36,329 nucleotides of DNA from Sphingobacteriales bacterium TSM_CSS. GTDB lineage: Bacteria > Bacteroidota > Bacteroidia > Chitinophagales > UBA2359. The notes below the pieces were generated by a model that did not search any database, was not told the DNA's origin, and saw only the letters and a list, made by a program, of their open reading frames with translations. The first letter of the stretch is position 1; each line of letters starts with the position of its first letter. The stretch lies in NCBI GenBank assembly GCA_002212985.1, contig NBMY01000059.1:1-36329 (forward strand), in the 5' to 3' direction. The position numbers and the translations under genes are program-made. This document shows positions 1 through 8,300 of the stretch, piece by piece.

Positions 1-308
1 CTCGTTTGTCCGTTGCTCCACAGGTACGTGCCCCCGCCCGAGGCGGTTAAAGTCGTGCTCTGTCCAAGGCAGATGTTTTTATCGGGACCGGCATTGGCTA
101 CTGCGTTACCTACGTTTACCACTGCCGAATCGGTGGCGGTGCAGCCCGTGCCATTCGTTACCGTTACCGTATAAATGGTCGTCACCAACGGGCTGACCGT
201 TATCGTAGCACTCGTTTGACCGTTGCTCCATTGGTATGTGCCCCCGCCCGAGGCGGTTAAAGTCGTGCTCTGTCCAAGGCAGATGTTTTTATCGGGACCG
301 GCATTGGC
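1..308. repeat. 210-bp tandem coding repeat
   Basis: Bases 31-98 recur identically at 241-308, and 1-30 match 211-240 with four differences, giving a period of 210 bp (70 codons). The unit encodes one Ig-like repeat of the flanking surface protein. A more diverged third copy lies at about 330-530. Near-identity of the two outer copies indicates recent duplication or gene conversion, and the window edge falls inside the array. Confidence 0.9.
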
Positions 309-3200
309 GGTGATATTGTTTACTGTAACGGTTGTTTGGAGCATCATGCTGCAACCAAATACGTTCGTTACAGTTACCATATAAAGCGTAGTCACCAAAG
401 GACTTACGGTAATATTTTGAGTTGTTTGTCCGGTACTCCAAAGATAGGTTAATCCGCCGCTTGCTGTTAGAGTTACCGATTGCCCTGCACAAATAGCCTG
501 ATTGGGCGTGCAGGTTGCATTGGGATTTGGGTACACCAACGCCATGGCCACCTCGGTTGGCAAGCACCCCGGATTGATGATATTGGGATTGCCATCGGCA
601 AGGATTACGTAAATATTGTAAGGGTAAGGTGTGGTCAATGTGTTCGGGGGCAAAGAAATTTGCACGTTGGTTTGCGTAGCGCCGGCAACGGTTACCACAT
701 TGGCATTTAGTACCACAGCGCCACCATGACCGGGGCTGTATAATTCTTCGGGAGTTAAGATGCTGCCCACGTTTTGCAAAATCATGAGGTTACCAACCAA
801 GCCGTTATGCTGAATGTTAACAGTCAATAAATCACCCGAACAAATGGAAGAAGAGGGTACAAGTTCTATGCTACCGATATAATCGGGGCAAGGTGTTTCT
901 GCCAGTTCCGAAATACCGAAATCGTAGGTGTGGTTGTTTTGCCCTGCCGAGCCGGTGGTAATCTGAATGTAGGGCAAGCCGTTTGTATCAATTACAGGAA
1001 TGCCGCTGCTCATATTGGCAATTGCATCGGAGTCGTTCATATCGGCATTAGGACCAAAACCGGCATTGGCAGTTGTAACAGCGCCATATACCGAACTGCC
1101 AACGGTTAACCCATTGGTCATGTTGTATTGGGCGGCAGTAAGGGCAATGATATAGCTTGTTGCCTCATTTAACCCACCCGGCACATTGGTACTGTTGAAA
1201 TAATATTCGCCCGAACTATTGGTAGTAGTGGCGGCAACCAACGTACCCGAAAGGGTATAGAGGTTTACCGTTACACCGGCTATGCCCGGTTCACCAGGGT
1301 CTTGTACGCCGTCACCATCGGCATCGTTCCACACAAAATTACCTATTTCAATGGGTGCCATCATGCAAAGCAGTTCAATATCGCCCAAGCCGTGAGCTTT
1401 ACCAACCGTTGCCATATCATCATTATAAAGCTGATATTTTTTATCGGCTTGCCCTGTGAGGTTGCTGAACCAGAAAATACCACCCGAATTGGTAACAAAG
1501 GGATTTAGCATAGTGGACAAGACCTGCCCCAAACCTTTTAGGAGCGCCAAACTGCCCATAGAACCTTCAGTTTCGCCGCCGGCGCCAGTATCGCCGCAGT
1601 AAAACTCGCCGCCGCCAATGCCATATCCGGAGCCTGCTCCGCAACCGGTAACACCGCCGACAGTAGCGTTATTTTCAACCTGCCAGGCAGAACCATTTTT
1701 ATGGGCACGCAAAATATCGCCACCCGCCGTTCCGGTATGCAGGGTAAAATCGGTTAAAATGGGGCTGTAATTGGCCCTTCCTAACTGATGCCCTGCTCTG
1801 TCCATAAAACCCATAATCATATCGCCGTTGATATCAAACTCAATATCGGACAAGATAGGCTGAGGATAGCAAACGCCGTTGGTTAAGGTATAATGATTAA
1901 AATCGGTGTAAGTATCAGACCATGTTTCCCAGCGGTCGCAGTTGGTGCTGATGGAAGTGGGAAAAGAGGTAAGCGGGCCTTTAATATAATCGAGCGAAAA
2001 GTTGAGGATATTGGTAAACACATTGGTAGTTGGGTTAAACTCATAAATAGTAGCCCCAAGGTCGGCCGGATTGTGCGAAACTTCGGCCGAGCAAACCACG
2101 CCCACATACAATTTACCATTGTAAAATTTTAACCCGAAGGGACGGTAATTGCTGTTTGAGCAGCCCGGATTGGGAATGCTGAAGGTGCTGATGTTGGCCG
2201 ATGTGGGTAAAGTTCCCGAAGCAATATAGTTGGTAATATTAACCACTACCAGTTGTTTTTGCGCAAGGTTTACCACATACAATTTATTTCCGTCATCGGA
2301 AAGATCAATATCCCCCAATCCAATTTTTCCAACCGAGCCAAAGGCTTCCACATCGCGGCTGGCGGTGCCAAAATTGGCGGGAAGGTCGCGCGGGCCAATG
2401 GTTCCTACGTTTACGCCCAGAGTTTGCAGGTTGATAAAATTGCTGTTAACCGGCGTAGCGCCAGCCATATTGGTAACATAAATACCGCCCAAACCCAGCG
2501 GCCCCAAACCCGAAAACCGCTTTAAGAAAGCGGCCGAAAATAGTTTTCTCGATTTTTTATGGTACGCAACGCCCCAAACCGTACCCAATTCACTGCCTAT
2601 GGCAATATGGTTGGGCGGCGGTGTGGTTCCTTCGCTGTTATAACCCAAAGACACCAGCACATCGGCAGTAGCTGCCGAGCCACCTAATAGGGGGTTGCCG
2701 TTAACATAGCAAGGCACGGCTATTTGGGGGTTATTCTGGCAATAATCATCGGGAAAATTGACGCCCAAATGGGCAGTACAAGACGGGCTTTGCACAAACC
2801 TTACCGAAGTTCGGGAGTCGGTTCCGTTCGGGCCCGAAAAATTACCGGCAGGTAGCCCGGTATATTCCAAACGAACCTGCGTGCCATTGGGAACGGAAAG
2901 GGTAAATCCGCCGGTTGTATTGGTGGTTACCGGCCCATAGGCCACGTTAACGGCATTGTAGGCACGTACCGAAACACCTGACACACCCGGCTCATTGGTT
3001 CCTTTGACCCCGTCGCCGTTGTAATCTCTGAAAACTATCCCTCCAATACTGTTGCTGCAAGGCTGTGCCAATGCCATATGGGCAGCCAAACCCCAGCATA
3101 CCATACAAACAAAGAACAATCCCGCAAATTTACGGGTATATGGGGCGAATTGAATTTTGCCTCTCTTATTGTCGGCAAAGAATGCGTAACCTGTTATCAT
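1..3200 (-). CDS. Giant SdrD-like/Ig-repeat secreted surface protein, 3' end missing
   Basis: The minus-strand frame is open from an ATG at 3200 down to base 1, giving 1066 codons without a stop; the C-terminus is outside the window. A hydrophobic stretch at about residues 26-45, ending in AHMALAQ, looks like a signal peptide behind a long basic N-terminus. An SdrD B-like (Cna-B type) domain follows (GIVFRDYNGDGVKGTNEPG, about 53-110). Next comes a region of about 480 residues resembling beta-propeller repeats (LGDIDLSDDGNKLYVVN). A second SdrD B-like domain starts near 615 (IGNFVWNDADGDGVQDPGEP). From about 890 there are Ig-like repeats of about 70 residues with the motif GPDKNICLGQSTTLTASGGG. 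Known family members are extracellular proteins, in Bacteroidota usually ending in a T9SS sorting domain; that end is not visible here. A role in adhesion is inference. The window starts within a repeat, so the true length is unknown. Confidence 0.85.
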   Translation of the reverse strand, partial: MITGYAFFADNKRGKIQFAPYTRKFAGLFFVCMVCWGLAAHMALAQPCSNSIGGIVFRDYNGDGVKGTNEPGVSGVSVRAYNAVNVAYGPVTTNTTGGFTLSVPNGTQVRLEYTGLPAGNFSGPNGTDSRTSVRFVQSPSCTAHLGVNFPDDYCQNNPQIAVPCYVNGNPLLGGSAATADVLVSLGYNSEGTTPPPNHIAIGSELGTVWGVAYHKKSRKLFSAAFLKRFSGLGPLGLGGIYVTNMAGATPVNSNFINLQTLGVNVGTIGPRDLPANFGTASRDVEAFGSVGKIGLGDIDLSDDGNKLYVVNLAQKQLVVVNITNYIASGTLPTSANISTFSIPNPGCSNSNYRPFGLKFYNGKLYVGVVCSAEVSHNPADLGATIYEFNPTTNVFTNILNFSLDYIKGPLTSFPTSISTNCDRWETWSDTYTDFNHYTLTNGVCYPQPILSDIEFDINGDMIMGFMDRAGHQLGRANYSPILTDFTLHTGTAGGDILRAHKNGSAWQVENNATVGGVTGCGAGSGYGIGGGEFYCGDTGAGGETEGSMGSLALLKGLGQVLSTMLNPFVTNSGGIFWFSNLTGQADKKYQLYNDDMATVGKAHGLGDIELLCMMAPIEIGNFVWNDADGDGVQDPGEPGIAGVTVNLYTLSGTLVAATTTNSSGEYYFNSTNVPGGLNEATSYIIALTAAQYNMTNGLTVGSSVYGAVTTANAGFGPNADMNDSDAIANMSSGIPVIDTNGLPYIQITTGSAGQNNHTYDFGISELAETPCPDYIGSIELVPSSSICSGDLLTVNIQHNGLVGNLMILQNVGSILTPEELYSPGHGGAVVLNANVVTVAGATQTNVQISLPPNTLTTPYPYNIYVILADGNPNIINPGCLPTEVAMALVYPNPNATCTPNQAICAGQSVTLTASGGLTYLWSTGQTTQNITVSPLVTTLYMVTVTNVFGCSMMLQTTVTVNNITANAGPDKNICLGQSTTLTASGGGTYQWSNGQTSATITVSPLVTTIYTVTVTNGTGCTATDSAVVNVGNAVANAGPDKNICLGQSTTLTASGGGTYLWSNGQT

Positions 3201-3657
3201 ACACTTTAATGCTTTAATCCAATTTTTTAATCTGTATGACTATGAACAAAAAGTTTGCCGTTTTTTATTGCCGGTATTTTGCCCACCTCGTAACAATACT
3301 TACTATTTTTGTAAGTAACCTTAAATAAGGCTTAAAGGCATTTAAATAAAAGAGTTATTAAATTTTAAAACAAAACAAAAATGCAAATTAATAAAGAAAA
3401 TAAATATTTAAATGACAATTACAAAAAGCCCTAAACACAAAAAAAACTTGCACTTTACCAACCAAGACAAGGCAAACAGCATTGCCTCCATCGGGGTAAT
3501 CAGCAACCCAAACAATGCTGCTTATGTATAGTCTCTTACTTGCAAGACATTGCAAAAACCTGTTTCAGTTTTTACATCACAAACTACTATTGTTACTGTT
3601 TGTCGATTCTTTTTTCCGGGTTAAGAAATAGCCTGCCCCCTGTAAAAACACTTTTGC
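3201..3657. other. Intergenic region, no gene seen
   Basis: This 457-base AT-rich stretch separates the divergent surface-protein gene and the ZIP transporter gene. I see no open frame of useful length, tRNA or strong hairpin. It probably holds the promoter of the minus-strand surface protein, but no exact CAAAnnTA (minus-strand TAnnTTTG) box was found in it. Confidence 0.5.
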
Positions 3658-3665
3658 TATATTTG
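3658..3665 (+). promoter_or_regulatory. Bacteroidota -7 box (TATATTTG) for the ZIP gene
   Basis: TATATTTG matches the Bacteroidota -7 consensus TAnnTTTG exactly and begins 35 bases before the ATG at 3693. A clear -33 TTTG at the usual distance is not visible. Confidence 0.45.
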
Positions 3666-3692
3666 CCCTAAACATTTGCCAAACACAAACAA

Positions 3693-4520
3693 ATGATGCA
3701 ACTGCTAATTGCTTATGCCCAGGAAATAGGTCCGGTTTATGCCGCCTTGCTGGCAACGTTATTTACCTGGTCGCTTACTGCGTTGGGAGCGGCAATGGTG
3801 TTTTTTTTCAAGACCATGCATCGGGCTGTTTTAGATACCATGCTTGGTTTTACGGGTGGGGTTATGCTGGCAGCCAGTTATTGGTCTTTATTAAGCCCTG
3901 CCATTGCACTGTCGGAACAGTTTTACCCCACCATGCCATGGATGCCTGCTGCGGTAGGTTTCTTATGCGGCGGGCTGTTGCTGTTTGGTTTAGATAAATT
4001 ACTGCCCCACCTGCACCTCAATTTTGCAGAGCACGAAACAGAAGGCATTAAAACAAGCTGGTATGGCACCACCCTTTTGGTACTGGCTATAACCCTGCAC
4101 AACATACCCGAAGGTTTGGCCGTAGGAGTGTTGTTTGGTGCAGCAGGATTGGGGCTTAACGATTCTACTTACAGCGCTGCCATAGCACTTGCAATAGGCA
4201 TTGGCATACAAAACCTGCCCGAAGGTACTGCTATCTCGGTACCACTGCGCCGGCAGGGACTGAGCCGGTTCAAGAGTTTTTGGTATGGGCAGTTGTCGGC
4301 AATTGTAGAGCCGGTGGCAGGTGTGTTTGGCGCCGTAATGGTAATACATATGCAATTTTTACTACCATTTGCCCTGGCTTTTGCCGCCGGTGCCATGGTG
4401 TATGTGGTTATAGAAGAGGTAATACCCGAAACACAGCGCGATAAATATACCGACCTCAGCGCATTGGGCTTTATAGGCGGCTTTTTGCTGATGATGATAT
4501 TAGACGTTGCATTGGGTTAA
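3693..4520 (+). CDS. ZIP family divalent metal transporter (GufA-like)
   Basis: This is a 275-residue integral membrane protein with about eight hydrophobic segments, the usual size for a bacterial ZIP. The two metal-binding signatures of the family are present: HNIPEG at residues 136-141 and QNLPEG at 173-178. A short His-containing loop (HLHLNFAEHE, about 106-115) precedes them. ZIP proteins move zinc, iron or other divalent cations into the cytoplasm; the actual metal cannot be read from the sequence. Two in-frame ATGs (3693 and 3696) are possible starts. The last 21 bases overlap the 3' end of the convergent aminotransferase gene, so there is no room for a terminator between them. Confidence 0.9.
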   Translation: MMQLLIAYAQEIGPVYAALLATLFTWSLTALGAAMVFFFKTMHRAVLDTMLGFTGGVMLAASYWSLLSPAIALSEQFYPTMPWMPAAVGFLCGGLLLFGLDKLLPHLHLNFAEHETEGIKTSWYGTTLLVLAITLHNIPEGLAVGVLFGAAGLGLNDSTYSAAIALAIGIGIQNLPEGTAISVPLRRQGLSRFKSFWYGQLSAIVEPVAGVFGAVMVIHMQFLLPFALAFAAGAMVYVVIEEVIPETQRDKYTDLSALGFIGGFLLMMILDVALG

Positions 4521-5354
4521 CAACAGCAGCCGATTTTGTATAGTTTCCGATACAGTATTGCCATAATTTTTACCGTTCAGGGTTGCCACATGGCGTATGC
4601 CCAAAGTGGCATTGGTAAGCAGTACTTCATTAGCCTTTAAAAGAGCCTGTGTTTGCAGCGGTTTTTCGGTACAGGTAAGGTTCATTTCGGGTAAAATATG
4701 TTGGAGGAGTGTTTCGCGCATCACCCCATTCACACAACCCGAAGTAAGCGGCGGGGTAAACAACCGTCCGTTTTCCATCCAAAAAACATTGGCGTTGGTA
4801 GATTCGGCAACCTCACCCAAGTGATTTAACAACAGGCAATCTTGCACACCCTGTTCTTCTGCAAACAGGCGTGCGGCAATATAAGGCAGCGAATTTCCGG
4901 TTTTCAGGTGCGAAAAAGGCGTGAAAAACAACAAAGGCTGCGGATACAATGCAACCTTTACCCCGGGTAACCCGATGCAAAAACAGGGGGTTTGTTGCGG
5001 TGTTAATTCAATCAGCAGGTTTCCGGTATTGTTTTGCGGCAGATACAAACCGCCGTCTGAACGGTACACACTTAACCTAATTCGGGCATGAGGCAGGTTG
5101 CCGTTTAACGTTTTCAACTGACGACAAACCGAAAAAACGGCATCGGGTTGCATATTTTCGGGTAATTCTATTTGCAGCAGTTTTGCCGATTGGGTAAGCC
5201 GTTGCCAGTGTGCGCTGAACAAGGGAATGTTACCATGCTGCATGGCCATGCTCTCAAAAATACTGTCGCCATAGCGGAAAGCGCGGTTGGCGGCGGTAAA
5301 TAACGGAGTATTGGTTAAATTATAGTCGCCGTTATGATACAAATACTGCAACAT
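4500..5354 (-). CDS. Class IV PLP-dependent aminotransferase (BCAT/ADC-lyase-like)
   Basis: The protein has the fold-type IV layout: FRYGDSIFESM near residue 26, a catalytic lysine candidate K151 (SHLKTGNSLPYIAAR), and the PLP-contacting GEVAESTNANVFW with E184, followed by SGCVNGVMRE. This family includes branched-chain aminotransferase (IlvE), D-amino-acid aminotransferase and 4-amino-4-deoxychorismate lyase (PabC). The motif around the lysine resembles PabC-like members, but the substrate cannot be assigned with confidence. I prefer the ATG at 5354 (MLQYLYHNG) because it gives the usual family N-terminus; an in-frame ATG at 5372 would add six residues and overlap the promoter box of the divergent gene. 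No folate or chorismate gene is next to it. Confidence 0.85.
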   Translation of the reverse strand: MLQYLYHNGDYNLTNTPLFTAANRAFRYGDSIFESMAMQHGNIPLFSAHWQRLTQSAKLLQIELPENMQPDAVFSVCRQLKTLNGNLPHARIRLSVYRSDGGLYLPQNNTGNLLIELTPQQTPCFCIGLPGVKVALYPQPLLFFTPFSHLKTGNSLPYIAARLFAEEQGVQDCLLLNHLGEVAESTNANVFWMENGRLFTPPLTSGCVNGVMRETLLQHILPEMNLTCTEKPLQTQALLKANEVLLTNATLGIRHVATLNGKNYGNTVSETIQNRLLLLTQCNV

Positions 5355-5359
5355 GTTGG

Positions 5360-5367
5360 TATTTTTG
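5360..5367 (+). promoter_or_regulatory. -7 box (TATTTTTG) for ctlX
   Basis: An exact TAnnTTTG match that begins 41 bases before the ATG at 5401, in the short divergent region between the aminotransferase and the hydrolase. No convincing -33 element was seen. Confidence 0.4.
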
Positions 5368-5400
5368 TTCAAAATTAACCTTTCTACATTAAAACAAACT

Positions 5401-6342
5401 ATGAACTACCAACAAACTGCCAACACTGTGCTGATGATTAGACCGGTGCGCTTTGGATTTAACGAAGAAACGGCGCTTACTAACAGTTTTCAGAGCGCCA
5501 TACCGCAACTGTCGGCCAACCAAATACAAGACATTGCCCTTCTGGAATTTGACAACTTTGTTCAAAAACTGCAACAACATGGGGTTGAAGTATTGGTAGT
5601 AGAAGATACGCTTTACCCGCATACACCCGATTCAATTTTCCCAAACAACTGGCTGAGTACGCACCAAAACGGTACTGTGGCTACCTACCCTATGAAAACC
5701 CCCAACCGCCGCGAAGAACGCCGCGAAGATATTATTACTGCCCTAAGTAATACCTTTGGACTTACCATTAATAAACGCGAACATTTTGAACAGCACGAAC
5801 ATAAAGGGCAAATGTTGGAAGGAACCGGCAGTCTTGTACTTGACCGAGTTCACCGCATTGCCTATGCATCGGTTTCTGAAAGAACCAACCCCGGTCTGGT
5901 GTTGGAATGGGTGCAACGCATGAACTACCAATCTGCCGTTCTCTTCAGCGCCTACGATACAAAAGGGCTGGTTTACCACACCAACGTGGTGATGTGTATT
6001 GGCGAGGGCTTTGCCGTTTTGGGCAGCCATGCCATAGCCAACACCCGCGAGCGCCTGCATGTTATGCAACAGCTTGAAAATACCGGACACGAAATTATTG
6101 AAGTATCCAACGAGCAATTGCTGAACCACTACGCCGGCAACATGCTGCAACTTCGCAACAAACAGGGCGAACGCATTCTGGTACTTTCGCAACAGGCTTA
6201 CGACAGCCTTGATTACCGGCAGATTAAAGCCCTGCAACGGCACAACGACCTGCTGTTGCCCATTCCTATTCATGTTATTGAAACCATTGGCGGCGGCAGT
6301 GTGCGCTGTATGCTTTGTGAAGTGTTTTTGAAAAAAGGGTAG
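5401..6342 (+). CDS. ctlX: Arginine deiminase-superfamily hydrolase, CtlX type
   Basis: This 313-residue protein belongs to the guanidino-group modifying superfamily (arginine deiminase, DDAH, amidinotransferases). The N-terminus (MIRPVRFGFNEETALTNSFQ) is typical of the family annotated in Bacteroidota as citrulline utilisation hydrolase CtlX. Active-site elements are in order: DSIFPNNW (77-84), EGTGSLVLDR (140-149), the His in VYHTNV (193), and the C-terminal GGGSVRC with C303 as nucleophile. By family it hydrolyses a guanidino or ureido group; the substrate (citrulline, arginine or a methylated arginine) is not proven here. The reading frame opens at 5353, but the ATG at 5401 fits the family start and the promoter box better. 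It is divergent from the aminotransferase and convergent with the ABC exporter. Confidence 0.82.
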   Translation: MNYQQTANTVLMIRPVRFGFNEETALTNSFQSAIPQLSANQIQDIALLEFDNFVQKLQQHGVEVLVVEDTLYPHTPDSIFPNNWLSTHQNGTVATYPMKTPNRREERREDIITALSNTFGLTINKREHFEQHEHKGQMLEGTGSLVLDRVHRIAYASVSERTNPGLVLEWVQRMNYQSAVLFSAYDTKGLVYHTNVVMCIGEGFAVLGSHAIANTRERLHVMQQLENTGHEIIEVSNEQLLNHYAGNMLQLRNKQGERILVLSQQAYDSLDYRQIKALQRHNDLLLPIPIHVIETIGGGSVRCMLCEVFLKKG

Positions 6343-6367
6343 CCGATTAGTTTTGCAGCGTTACACA

Positions 6368-6404
6368 AACAGGGCAAAGGGTTTGAAATTCTCTTTGCCC
6401 TGTT
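6368..6404. terminator. Bidirectional hairpin terminator
   Basis: A perfect 12-bp inverted repeat (AACAGGGCAAAG at 6368-6379, CTTTGCCCTGTT at 6393-6404) with a 13-base loop lies between the convergent ctlX and ABC exporter genes. It has no strong T run on either side. Confidence 0.65.
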
Positions 6405-6423
6405 ACTGAACAGCAATCCCGCT

Positions 6424-8292
6424 TTAAGGAGGGGTAAGCAATTCTTCTTGCTCTTCAATGTTTCGGGTGGTTACTTCCCGCTTCAGTTGCTTGGTGTAAA
6501 GGCGATAATATTGCCCGCGTTGTTGCATTAGCTGGCGGTGGTCACCGTCTTCGGCAATTTTACCGTTTTGAATGAGCAAAATACGGTCGCAGTGTTTAAT
6601 GGTAGAAAGGCGATGCGCAATAATAACCGAAGTTCTACCTGCAATCATCTGTTCAATACCGCTTTGAATGCGGGCTTCGGTAAGCGTATCAATTGATGAA
6701 GTGGCTTCGTCCATGATTAAAATGCGGGGTTGGGCAAGAATAGCCCGTGCAAAAGATATAAGTTGCCGTTCTCCCATAGACAAGTTTTCTCCGCCGCTTT
6801 CCACTTTTTCGGCGAGGCGGTTGGTAAAAAAGCCTGCGCCAACCAATTCAAGAGCATGAATAACCTCCTCATCAGAGGCATTGGGGCGGGCATATTTTAC
6901 GTTTTCGGCAATTGTGCCTTCAAAAAGGTGTGGTGTTTGCAATACCACGCCCAACTGGCTGTGCAAACTTTGCTGGGTTTTTCCGGTATAATTTTCACCG
7001 TCAATATATATAGCGCCGCTTGAAGGCTCATAAAACCGGCAAATAAGGTTGGCAATAGTAGATTTACCATGTCCGGTAGGGCCAACCAGCGCAACAGACT
7101 GGCCGGCTTTAATATGCAGGTTCAGGTTATGCAGCACCGGTTTATCGGGGTGATAATAAAAACCTACGTTTTCAAACAGTATATCGCCTTCAATCTGGTC
7201 AAATTCACCGGCATTGGGTTTATCCTGTATTTCGGGTTGTTCGTCAATGAGGGAGAAAATACGCTCACCGGCCGACAAACTGCCCTGTGCCTGCGCATAA
7301 AACCGCGAAATATCTACGATGGGCAGAAAAATTTGGGTAGCATAGCTGAAAAAAGCAGTAAGCGTACCAATGGTAATGCCCACCGGCGTTGCCAATACCA
7401 TATTGGCGCCCGCCAGCAACACCAAAGCAGCTGCGGCAGAACCTACCAATATAACCATTGGAAAATACATGGCAGTATAATAGGCTGCTTTGTATGAAGC
7501 AATTCTCATGCGGTCGCTGAGTTGGGTAAACTCCCGGCTTACGCGGGTTTCCTGCGTAGTAATTTTGTTTACCTCAATGCCGTTTATGTGTTCGGAATAG
7601 GCTGCGGTAATCTCGCTGTTCAGTTTTCGGGCCTGGCGCGAGTATTGCAAAATCAGCAACCGTATTTTTATGGAAATGCCAAACAATACCGGCAATGAAC
7701 ACAATACAATAAGCGCAAGTTTCCAGTTGTAAAAAAACATGGCGCCAAGGCAGGCAATAATCATGGTAATGCCCCAAACCACTTCTACAAAGCCCCACGA
7801 TAACAGTTCGGTTACCCGTTGCGAATCGGAGGTTATTCGCGAAAGCAGCCAGCCGGTGGCAGATTTATCGTAATAAGAAAAAGACAATTCCTGCAATTTG
7901 CCGAACATTTCGCGCCGGAGTTCGTACATAACCGTTTCTTCAATATACCCTGCAAAGCGGATAAAGAAAAATACGCCGATAACCTGCACTACCGCATTTG
8001 CCAAAAACAACCCGATGTAAAACCATAGCGCTCCATAAGTAACCTGCGGCATTAGACCCTGCTGTTTTGCCTTTATGTATGCTTGTACGGCAGGGGTAAT
8101 GGCATCATCTATAAAATACATCCAGATGAGTGGAAACAAGGCATCGGAAACGGCAACCACCATTACCGATATTACAAAACTCCAAAACCAGCGTTTATGC
8201 TTAATGGAGTAGGTAAACAACCGTTTTAAAAAAGGCAACAAGGACCCTTTAGCGGTAAATTCTTTTTCCTGATATTGTTGTATATGTTCCAT
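6424..8292 (-). CDS. ABC exporter half-transporter, subunit with catalytic Walker B Glu
   Basis: This 622-residue protein has an N-terminal six-helix exporter domain (about 35-345) and a C-terminal nucleotide-binding domain (about 370-600). Walker A is GPTGHGKST (404-412), the Q-loop is near Q452, Walker B is ILIMDE with the catalytic E529, and the switch His is H560. The signature motif is changed to LSMGE (504-508) instead of LSGGQ. It is the second gene of a pair, starting 8 bases after the stop of the 607-residue subunit, whose defects are complementary. Together they look like a heterodimeric exporter of the TM287/288, BmrCD or TmrAB kind. Substrate is unknown; drugs, lipids or peptides are possible. 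A C-terminal acidic tail follows the NBD. Confidence 0.9.
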   Translation of the reverse strand: MEHIQQYQEKEFTAKGSLLPFLKRLFTYSIKHKRWFWSFVISVMVVAVSDALFPLIWMYFIDDAITPAVQAYIKAKQQGLMPQVTYGALWFYIGLFLANAVVQVIGVFFFIRFAGYIEETVMYELRREMFGKLQELSFSYYDKSATGWLLSRITSDSQRVTELLSWGFVEVVWGITMIIACLGAMFFYNWKLALIVLCSLPVLFGISIKIRLLILQYSRQARKLNSEITAAYSEHINGIEVNKITTQETRVSREFTQLSDRMRIASYKAAYYTAMYFPMVILVGSAAAALVLLAGANMVLATPVGITIGTLTAFFSYATQIFLPIVDISRFYAQAQGSLSAGERIFSLIDEQPEIQDKPNAGEFDQIEGDILFENVGFYYHPDKPVLHNLNLHIKAGQSVALVGPTGHGKSTIANLICRFYEPSSGAIYIDGENYTGKTQQSLHSQLGVVLQTPHLFEGTIAENVKYARPNASDEEVIHALELVGAGFFTNRLAEKVESGGENLSMGERQLISFARAILAQPRILIMDEATSSIDTLTEARIQSGIEQMIAGRTSVIIAHRLSTIKHCDRILLIQNGKIAEDGDHRQLMQQRGQYYRLYTKQLKREVTTRNIEEQEELLTPP

Positions 8293-8300
8293 GCTTAATT

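Noticed and set aside
1-308. Regular repeats considered as a CRISPR array
   Set aside because: The 210-bp period is a multiple of three, the whole unit is repeated with no unique spacers, and it translates into Ig-like domains.
5743-6273. A 176-codon minus-strand frame
   Set aside because: Antisense to ctlX, whose active-site motifs are intact; no promoter or domain supports it.
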